From assembly GCF_003610995.1 (NCBI RefSeq), contig NZ_CP032543.1:1550001-1614000 (forward strand): a stretch of DNA of 64,000 bases, in the 5' to 3' direction. The notes under the pieces are model-generated. The model saw only the letters and a program-made list of their open reading frames with translations, ran no database searches and was not told where the DNA came from. Source of the DNA: Streptomyces griseus subsp. griseus. Its GTDB lineage: Bacteria; Actinomycetota; Actinomycetes; Streptomycetales; Streptomycetaceae. Made by a program: the position numbers and the translations under genes. This document shows, piece by piece, positions 57,878 to 64,000 of this stretch (position 1 is the first letter of the stretch; every line of letters starts with the position of its first letter).

Positions 57878-58815
57878 TGGCTCTCCGCGGCGATGGTGTC
57901 GAGGGCGTGCTGGAGGTCGGCCGGGTAGGTGCTGGAGAACTCCACCCAGCTGCCGTCGCTCGGGTGCTCGAAGCCCAGGCGCACCGCGTGCAGCCACTGC
58001 CGGGTCAGCCCGAGCCGCTTGGCCAGCGTCGGGTCGGCGCCGTACGTCAGGTCGCCGACGCAGGGGTGGCGGTGGGCGGACATGTGGACCCGGATCTGGT
58101 GGGTGCGGCCGGTCTCCAGCTTGATGTCCAGGAGGCTGGCGGCGCGGTACGCCTCGATCAGGTCGTAGTGGGTCACCGACGGCTTGCCCTCGGCGGTGAC
58201 GGCCCACTTGTAGTCGTGGTTGGGGTGGCGCCCGATGGGGGCGTCGATGGTGCCGCTCATCGGGTCCGGGTGGCCCTGGACGAGCGCGTGGTACTTCTTG
58301 TCGACGACCCGGTCGCGGAACTGGGCCTTCAGCAGGGTGTAGGCGCGCTCGGACTTGGCGACGACCATCAGGCCGGAGGTGCCGACGTCGAGGCGGTGCA
58401 CGATGCCCTGGCGCTCGGCGGCGCCGGACGTGGAGATGCGGTACCCGGCGGCGGCGAGGCCGCCGATGACGGTGGTGCCGGTCCAGCCGGGGCTGGGGTG
58501 GGCCGCGACGCCGACCGGCTTCATGATGACCACGATGTCGTCGTCGTCGTGGACGATCTCCATGCCCTCGACGGGCTCGGCCACGACCTGGACGGGGGCG
58601 GGTGCCTGCGGCATCTCGACCTCCAGCCAGGCGCCGCCGTGCACGCGCTCGGACTTGCCGGCCACCGACCCGTCCACCTGGACCTTCCCGGCAGCGGCCA
58701 GCTCGGCGGCCTTGGTGCGGGAGAAACCGAACATCCTGGAGATGGCGGCGTCGACACGCTCGCCTTCCAGGCCGTCCGGTACGGGCAGGGTGCGGATCTC
58801 GGGGTGCGTACTCAC
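57874..58815 (-). CDS. RluD-family 23S rRNA pseudouridine synthase
   Basis: A 313-residue pseudouridine synthase from GTG 58815. An S4 RNA-binding domain is at the N-terminus ([29 protein letters not shown]), then the catalytic domain with [16 protein letters not shown], whose Asp is the nucleophile. [10 protein letters not shown] and [20 protein letters not shown] are the other family motifs. It probably modifies helix 69 of 23S rRNA like RluD, although RluA/RluC specificity cannot be excluded. Confidence 0.92.
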   Translation of the reverse strand: MSTHPEIRTLPVPDGLEGERVDAAISRMFGFSRTKAAELAAAGKVQVDGSVAGKSERVHGGAWLEVEMPQAPAPVQVVAEPVEGMEIVHDDDDIVVIMKPVGVAAHPSPGWTGTTVIGGLAAAGYRISTSGAAERQGIVHRLDVGTSGLMVVAKSERAYTLLKAQFRDRVVDKKYHALVQGHPDPMSGTIDAPIGRHPNHDYKWAVTAEGKPSVTHYDLIEAYRAASLLDIKLETGRTHQIRVHMSAHRHPCVGDLTYGADPTLAKRLGLTRQWLHAVRLGFEHPSDGSWVEFSSTYPADLQHALDTIAAESQ

Positions 58816-58858
58816 CTGTCGAGTATGCCTTGCGCCCACCGGTCCCCGCGCCGCCCGG

Positions 58859-59449
58859 TCAGTCCTTGTGGACGGTCCCGTCGGGGTCCAGGCCCTTGAA
58901 GGAGAGGATGACGATGAGGATGCCGCCGCACACGATGGCGGAGTCGGCGAGGTTGAAGACGGCGAAGTGCTTGGGGGCGATGAAGTCGACCACCGCCCCT
59001 TCGAACACGCCGGGCGCCCGGAAGATCCGGTCGGTGAGGTTGCCGAGCGCACCGCCCAGAAGCAGCCCCAGGGCGATGGCCCACGGCAGGCTGTAAAGCT
59101 TGCGGGCCAGCCGGATCACGACCACGATCACCCCGGCCGCGATGACGGTGAAGATCACCGTGAACGCCTCGCCGAACCCGAAGGCGGCCCCCGGGTTGCG
59201 CAGCGCCCGGAACTGCAGCCAGTCGCCGATGATGTCGATCGGCGGCTGGTGCTCCAGCTTGGCGACCACGATCAGCTTGCTGACCAGGTCCAGCAGGTAG
59301 GCGACGACGGAGACGCCGATGAGCACCAGGATCTTGCGCTTGCCCCTACCCGCGTTCACCGCGGCGTCGGCGGCCGTGGAGCCGCCTTGGTCCGTGTGCT
59401 CGGTCTCGGGATTGTCCGGCGTACCGATGATGCGCTCCGCCTCTGCCAC
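58859..59449 (-). CDS. lspA: Signal peptidase II (lipoprotein signal peptidase)
   Basis: LspA removes the signal peptide of prolipoproteins after Lgt has lipidated them. The protein is 196 residues from GTG 59449. There is a charged 38-residue N-terminal extension, then four membrane segments. The catalytic Asp pair lies in [13 protein letters not shown] and [26 protein letters not shown] is the conserved loop. It precedes rluD on the same strand by 43 bases. Confidence 0.95.
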   Translation of the reverse strand: MAEAERIIGTPDNPETEHTDQGGSTAADAAVNAGRGKRKILVLIGVSVVAYLLDLVSKLIVVAKLEHQPPIDIIGDWLQFRALRNPGAAFGFGEAFTVIFTVIAAGVIVVVIRLARKLYSLPWAIALGLLLGGALGNLTDRIFRAPGVFEGAVVDFIAPKHFAVFNLADSAIVCGGILIVILSFKGLDPDGTVHKD

Positions 59450-59507
59450 GTGAGTCCCTCAACCTAGGTGCCTGACTGAGGACGAGGGTACGACACCCCT
59501 GCGCGGG

Positions 59508-60353
59508 TCAGCCGCGCCGCTCCTGCTTCTGCTTGTCCTCGACGCAGAGGGTGGCCCGGGGGAACGCCTGCATCCGTGCCTTGCCGATCGGCTTGCCGCA
59601 CACCTCGCAGAGCCCGTAGGTCCCCGCCTCCAGCCGCGCGAGGGCCCGCTCGGTCTGCTCCAGCATCTCCTGGGCGTTGGCGGCGAGCGACAGCTCGTGT
59701 TCACGCGTGATGTTCTTGGTGCCGGTGTCGGCCTCGTCGTCACCCGCGCCGTCGCCGGAGTCCCGCATCAGCCCGGCCAGCGCGGCGCCGGAGGCCTCCA
59801 GCTCGCTGCGCAGCCGCGCGATCTCGCTGGTCAGCAGTGTGCGGGCCTCGGTGACCTCCTCGGCCGTCCAGGGGTCCTCCCCGGGCCGTACCGCCAGTTC
59901 GCCGGGAGCGGTCGCGGCGGCCCGGGCGGGCGGCACGGCCGCCTCGTCCGTACCGGCTGCGGGGCGACTCGCGCTCTTCTTGGCTACCACCGTGTGGGCT
60001 CCCGTCTCCTCGGCGGCCGCAGCCGCCCCCGTGGCCGTCTCCGCGGCCGTCTTCGAAGCCTTCTCGGCCGCGCTCTTCTTCGCGGCGCTCTTCTTGGTGC
60101 TCGTGGTGCTCTTCTTGGTGCTCGCGGTGCTCTTCTTGGCGGCGGTCTTCTTCGCCGCCGCCTTCTTGGCAGGCGCTTTCTTCGCGGCGGCCTTCTTGGC
60201 GGCCGTTCTCTTACCGACCGCCTTCTTGCCGACCGCCTTCTTCGCGGGCGCCTTCTCGTCGACCGTCCCGTCCTCGGACGCTCCGTCGGCCGGTGGCTTC
60301 CCGTCGGCCTTCTGCCCGGCCGCGGTCTCTTCCGCCGTCTTCTTCGCCACCAT
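59508..60353 (-). CDS. TraR/DksA-type zinc-finger protein with histone H1-like Lys/Ala domain
   Basis: A 281-residue protein from ATG 60353 with AAGGGG upstream. Residues ~33-100 are Lys/Ala/Pro repeats (KKAAAKKAPAKKAAAKK and similar) like the tails of histone H1 and of actinobacterial HupS. The C-terminal ~110 residues form a DksA/TraR domain: coiled-coil region (EVTEARTLLTSEIARLRSEL) and a four-Cys zinc finger CEVCGKPIGKARMQAFPRATLC with one position filled by the last Cys. In DksA the coiled-coil tip carries two acidic residues; here the tip has several Asp/Glu (GDGAGDDEADTG). It could bind DNA and RNA polymerase. It is divergent from ileS. Confidence 0.88.
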   Translation of the reverse strand: MVAKKTAEETAAGQKADGKPPADGASEDGTVDEKAPAKKAVGKKAVGKRTAAKKAAAKKAPAKKAAAKKTAAKKSTASTKKSTTSTKKSAAKKSAAEKASKTAAETATGAAAAAEETGAHTVVAKKSASRPAAGTDEAAVPPARAAATAPGELAVRPGEDPWTAEEVTEARTLLTSEIARLRSELEASGAALAGLMRDSGDGAGDDEADTGTKNITREHELSLAANAQEMLEQTERALARLEAGTYGLCEVCGKPIGKARMQAFPRATLCVEDKQKQERRG

Positions 60354-60639
60354 GGCCGCGGCCCCTTCACATATTGTGATCTTGCACGCGAATCGTGCTG
60401 GGACGATAAATCGACCCCAGCTCCGCGGCAACGGGGCACGCCGCCCTTTCGCCCCTCCCCGTACCCGGTCGTGGCGCACCTGCCTCCGTTGTTCCCAGCT
60501 CCCCGCCCGGTAATCCAGCCCCCGGACGCCCCCGGACCGCCGCGGCCGACTCGGTAGGCCCCGACTGGCCATTCGGGTCACGCCCCGGCCGCGGGTTGAA
60601 CCGGTCGGCCGTCAGCCGTACGGGCCCGTACACTGGGCC
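60354..60639. other. dksA-like/ileS divergent intergenic, upstream part
   Basis: No gene is supported. The AT-richest part (60368-60415) lies just before the zinc-finger gene and contains CACATATTGTG (60368-60378) and an inverted repeat GCACG/CGTGC (60384-60388 with 60394-60398), probably its promoter. The rest is GC-rich without coding bias. The ileS promoter should lie near 60600-60635, where TACACT (60629-60634) is a possible -10. Confidence 0.5.
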
Positions 60640-60920
60640 CAGCGAAAGGCATGGACGGGACGAGTAGCGCCGTACGCAGCCAGCAGCGACCCGGGGACGG
60701 TGGGAGCCCGGGGGCGAGCGCGTCGTGAAGATCACCCCGGAGCCGCCGGAAGAACGCCTCGGACCACGGGCTGTGCCCCAGGGGGACCGAGGCAACTAGA
60801 CCCGGCGTCGCGACCCCAATGAGGGGGCCACGGGCACGCCCGGGGCCAAGGAGGGTGGTACCGCGGGAGCCGAGACGCTCTCGTCCCTCCGACGGAAGTG
60901 GAATACGTCCGCCGGAGGAA
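60640..60920 (+). promoter_or_regulatory. T-box riboswitch (isoleucine) controlling ileS translation
   Basis: Leader RNA that senses uncharged tRNA-Ile. GGACGAGTAGCG near the start is the typical stem I entry. The likely specifier codon is ATC at 60731-60733 in GAAGATCACC. The T-box sequence GGGTGGTACCGCG ends at 60865; its TGGT can pair with the ACCA end of tRNA-Ile. Instead of a terminator with a U-run, CCTCCGACGG (60886-60895) can pair with CCGCCGGAGG (60909-60918), hiding the ribosome binding site GGAGG nine bases before the ATG. This marks the translational, actinobacterial kind of T-box. Confidence 0.93.
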
Positions 60921-60927
60921 GCCGCAC

Positions 60928-63900
60928 ATGACATCGCCGCAGTACCGCCAGGTACCCGCCCAGGTCGACCTGCCCGCACTGGAACACGCCGTTCTGGACT
61001 TCTGGCAGGAGAACAAGGTCTTCGCCAAGAGCCTGGACCAGTCCGAGGGCCGCCCCGAGTGGGTCTTCTACGAGGGCCCGCCCACCGCCAACGGCATGCC
61101 CGGCGCCCACCACATCGAGGCCCGCGTCTTCAAGGACGTCTTCCCCCGCTTCCGGACCATGCAGGGCTACCACGTGGGCCGCAAGGCCGGCTGGGACTGC
61201 CACGGCCTGCCGGTCGAACTCGCCGTCGAGAAGGAGCTGGGCTTCAACGGCAAGAAGGACATCGAGGCGTTCGGCATCGCCGAGTTCAACGCCAAGTGCC
61301 GTGAGTCGGTGACCCGCCACACCGACGCCTTCACCGAGCTCACGACGCGTATGGGCTACTGGGTCGACCTGGACGACGCCTACCGCACGATGGACCCGGA
61401 GTACGTCGACTCCGTCTGGTGGTCGCTGAAGGAGATCTTCAACAAGGACCTGCTGGTCCAGGACCACCGCGTCGCCCCCTGGTGCCCGCGCTGCGGCACG
61501 GGCCTCTCCGACCACGAGCTGGCCCAGGGGTACGAGACGGTCGTCGACCCCTCGGTCTTCGTCCGCTTCCCCCTCACCTCCGGCCCGCTGGCCGGCGAGG
61601 CGGCGCTCCTGGTCTGGACGACCACGCCGTGGACCCTGGTCTCCAACACGGCGGTCGCCGCGCACCCCGGGGTCCGCTACGTCGTCGCGACGGACGGCGA
61701 GGAGAAGCTCGTCGTCGCCGAGCCGCTCCTGGAGAAGGCCCTCGGCGAGGGCTGGGAGGCGACCGGCCAGTCGTTCACCGGCGCCGAGATGGAGCGCTGG
61801 ACCTACGAGCGCCCGTTCACGCTGGTCGACTTCCCGGCGGAGGCCCACTACGTGGTCAACGCGGAGTACGTCACCACCGAGGACGGTACGGGTCTGGTCC
61901 ACCAGTCCCCCGCGTTCGGCGCCGACGACCTCCTGGTCTGCCGCGCGTACGGCCTGCCGGTGGTCAACCCGGTCCGCCCCGACGGCACCTTCGAGGAAGA
62001 GCTGCCCCTGGTCGGCGGCGTCTTCTTCAAGAAGGCCGACGAGGCGCTCACCGCGGACCTGGACGCGCGGGGGAAGCTCTTCCGCCACGTCCCGTACGAG
62101 CACAGCTACCCGCACTGCTGGCGCTGCCACACGGCGCTGCTCTACTACGCGCAGCCGTCCTGGTACATCAGGACGACGGCGATCAAGGACCGCCTGCTCC
62201 AGGAGAACGAGAAGACCAACTGGTTCCCGGACTCGGTCAAGAACGGCCGCTTCGGCGACTGGCTGAACAACAACGTGGACTGGGCGCTCTCCCGTAACCG
62301 CTACTGGGGCACACCGCTGCCGGTCTGGCGCTGCGAGGACAACCACCTGACGTGCGTGGGCTCGAGGGCGGAACTGACGGAACTCACGGGCACGGACCAG
62401 TCGTCCCTCGACCCGCACCGCCCGTTCATCGACGAGATCACCTTCACCTGCACGCACGAGAACTGCCAGCTGGAGGCGTACCGGGTCCCGGAGGTCATCG
62501 ACGCCTGGTACGACTCGGGTTCGATGCCGTTCGCGCAGTGGGGCTACCCGTACAAGAACAAGGAAGTCTTCGAGAGCCGCTACCCGGCGCAGTTCATCTC
62601 GGAGGCCATCGACCAGACCCGCGGCTGGTTCTACACGCTGATGGCGGTCGGCACGCTGGTCTTCGACAAATCGTCCTACGAGAACGTGGTCTGCCTGGGC
62701 CACATCCTCGCCGAGGACGGCCGCAAGATGTCCAAGCACCTGGGCAACATCCTCCAGCCGATCCCGCTGATGGACCAGCACGGGGCGGACGCGGTGCGGT
62801 GGTTCATGGCGGCGGGCGGCTCCCCGTGGGCGGCACGCCGGGTGGGTCACGGCACGATCCAGGAGGTCGTCCGCAAGACGCTCCTCACCTACTGGAACAC
62901 GGTCGCGTTCCAGGCCCTGTACGCGCGCACGTCGGGCTGGGCCCCGTCGGCGGCCGACCCGGCCCCGGCGGACCGCACGGTCCTGGACCGCTGGCTGCTG
63001 AGCGAACTCAACGCGCTGGTCGACCAGATGACGGTCGCGATGGAGGGTTACGACACCCAGCGCGCCGGCAAGCTGCTCTCGGCGTTCGTGGACGACCTCT
63101 CCAACTGGTACGTACGCCGCTCGCGCCGCCGCTTCTGGCAGGGTGACAAGGCGGCACTGCGCACACTGCACGAGGTCGTCGAGACGGTCACCCGGCTGAT
63201 GGCCCCGCTGACCCCGTTCATCACGGAGCGGGTCTGGCAGGACCTGATCACGCCGGTGACGCCGGACGCCCCGGAGTCGGTGCACCTGGCCTCGTGGCCG
63301 AAGCCGGACCTGGAGGCGATCGATCCGACGCTCTCCACGCAGATGGCGCTGGTGCGCCGCCTGGTGGAGCTGGGCCGGGCCACGCGCGCGGAGTCGGGCG
63401 TGAAGACGCGCCAGCCGCTGTCGCGGGCGCTGGTGGCGGCGAGCGGCTTCGAGGCACTGCCCTCGGACCTGCGGGCGCAGATCGCGGAGGAGCTGAACGT
63501 CACATCGCTCGCCACGCTCTCGGAGGTGGGCGGCTCGCTGGTCGACACGACGGCGAAGGCGAACTTCCGGGCGCTGGGCAAGCGGTTCGGCAAGGGCGTC
63601 CAGGCGGTGGCCAAGGCGGTCGCGAACGCGGACGCGGCGGCGCTCTCCCTGGCCCTGCGCGAGGGCACGGCGTCGGTGGAGGTGGAGGGCGAGCAGATCA
63701 CCCTCACCCCCGAAGAGGTCATCATCACCGAGACCCCGCGCGAGGGCTGGTCGGTCGCCTCGGACGCGGGTGCGACGGTGGCGCTGGACCTGGAGATCAC
63801 CCCGGAGCTGCGCCGCGCGGGCCTGGCCCGTGACGCGATCCGCCTGATCCAGGAGGCCCGCAAGAACAGCGGCCTGGACGTGGCGGACCGCATCGCCGTC

Positions 63901-64000
63901 CGCTGGACCTCCACGTCCCCGGCCACGGTGGAGGCCCTCACGGAGCACAAGCCGCTGATCGCGGACGAGGTGCTGGCGGTGGAGTACGCGGAGGGCGAGG
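60928..64000 (+). CDS. ileS: Isoleucyl-tRNA synthetase, 3' end outside window
   Basis: IleRS charges tRNA-Ile with isoleucine and edits valine. From ATG 60928, 1024 codons are present without interruption; about 20-25 residues are missing compared with the usual ~1047. The HIGH-type motif is PPTANGMPGAHHIEARVFKD (about 51-66), the second nucleotide-binding motif is DGRKMSKHLGN (Lys600), and the editing domain lies between them. DQTRGWFYTLMAVGT is also conserved. The form with GxHH and KMSKH and this length fits type 2 (eukaryote-like) IleRS found in many actinobacteria. The C-terminal tRNA-binding part is rich in Thr/Glu. Expression is governed by the T-box directly upstream. Confidence 0.96.
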   Translation, partial: MTSPQYRQVPAQVDLPALEHAVLDFWQENKVFAKSLDQSEGRPEWVFYEGPPTANGMPGAHHIEARVFKDVFPRFRTMQGYHVGRKAGWDCHGLPVELAVEKELGFNGKKDIEAFGIAEFNAKCRESVTRHTDAFTELTTRMGYWVDLDDAYRTMDPEYVDSVWWSLKEIFNKDLLVQDHRVAPWCPRCGTGLSDHELAQGYETVVDPSVFVRFPLTSGPLAGEAALLVWTTTPWTLVSNTAVAAHPGVRYVVATDGEEKLVVAEPLLEKALGEGWEATGQSFTGAEMERWTYERPFTLVDFPAEAHYVVNAEYVTTEDGTGLVHQSPAFGADDLLVCRAYGLPVVNPVRPDGTFEEELPLVGGVFFKKADEALTADLDARGKLFRHVPYEHSYPHCWRCHTALLYYAQPSWYIRTTAIKDRLLQENEKTNWFPDSVKNGRFGDWLNNNVDWALSRNRYWGTPLPVWRCEDNHLTCVGSRAELTELTGTDQSSLDPHRPFIDEITFTCTHENCQLEAYRVPEVIDAWYDSGSMPFAQWGYPYKNKEVFESRYPAQFISEAIDQTRGWFYTLMAVGTLVFDKSSYENVVCLGHILAEDGRKMSKHLGNILQPIPLMDQHGADAVRWFMAAGGSPWAARRVGHGTIQEVVRKTLLTYWNTVAFQALYARTSGWAPSAADPAPADRTVLDRWLLSELNALVDQMTVAMEGYDTQRAGKLLSAFVDDLSNWYVRRSRRRFWQGDKAALRTLHEVVETVTRLMAPLTPFITERVWQDLITPVTPDAPESVHLASWPKPDLEAIDPTLSTQMALVRRLVELGRATRAESGVKTRQPLSRALVAASGFEALPSDLRAQIAEELNVTSLATLSEVGGSLVDTTAKANFRALGKRFGKGVQAVAKAVANADAAALSLALREGTASVEVEGEQITLTPEEVIITETPREGWSVASDAGATVALDLEITPELRRAGLARDAIRLIQEARKNSGLDVADRIAVRWTSTSPATVEALTEHKPLIADEVLAVEYAEGE

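Noticed and set aside
60796..63948. Long minus-strand open frame opposite ileS
   Set aside because: The plus frame is a clear isoleucyl-tRNA synthetase; the minus frame is an Arg/Val-rich product of codon bias.

Overview
This window is chromosomal DNA from a Streptomyces. The evidence is very high GC with strong third-position bias, many GTG starts, ATGA/GTGA translational coupling, a mycothiol-isomerase-like protein, the actinobacterial bifunctional PriA, the small Streptomyces tryptophan regulator TrpM, a type 2 IleRS behind a T-box, and a secreted lipase that closely matches my memory of the Streptomyces exfoliatus lipase. Both ends are cut inside genes (gltB on the left, ileS on the right). 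I see no tRNA, rRNA, CRISPR array, insertion sequence or prophage.

Layout. 1-4940: gltB and a VIT/CCC1-type metal transporter, both on the minus strand. 5238-13773: a plus-strand, tightly overlapping seven-gene cluster of four ADP-ribosylglycohydrolase (ARH/DraG) paralogues, a PfkB/ribokinase, a class III CoA-transferase and a HpcH/HpaI-type CoA lyase. This is the best candidate for an undescribed pathway. 13820-23169 (minus): hisI-trpE-three small membrane proteins-trpC-trpM-trpB-trpA-DsbA-like-lgt. 23254-29965: an accessory island between hisI and hisF with a TIGR03085 protein, a PucR-type regulator, a LuxR-family large ATPase regulator with a TTA codon, and the secreted lipase. 30169-35913 (minus): hisD-hisC-hisB-small membrane protein-hisH-priA-ridA-hisF. 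36082-45006: a TTA-containing membrane protein, a TPR-like protein, a LON-domain protein, YbaK, a DUF2567 protein, an ABC exporter, a NYN nuclease-like protein and a small hydrophilic protein. 45104-60353: dnaE, a DUF2252 protein, a second membrane-anchored DsbA-like protein, phoD, a dienelactone hydrolase, an MscS channel, a Na+/H+ antiporter, and a GNAT-rluD-lspA-traR/dksA run. 60640-64000: T-box leader and ileS.

How the genes work together. The trp and his genes form a split supra-operon in which PriA serves both pathways (HisA and TrpF activities) and TrpM modulates tryptophan synthesis. lgt and lspA are two successive steps of lipoprotein maturation at separate places. The ARH cluster reads as one coupled unit that could release ribose from an ADP-ribosyl or N-ribosyl compound, phosphorylate it, and process an acyl part through CoA. 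That pathway is inference.

Caution on sequence quality. Five genes are broken by clean single-base losses, six in all, and a seventh is suspected. Every one is repaired by adding one C or G to, or beside, a homopolymer. The genes are the third ARH, the kinase, the CoA lyase (twice), hisC and the DUF2567 gene; the suspected case is the end of the second ARH. Because hisC is needed for histidine synthesis and all events have the same type and sign, undercalled homopolymers are more likely than true pseudogenes.
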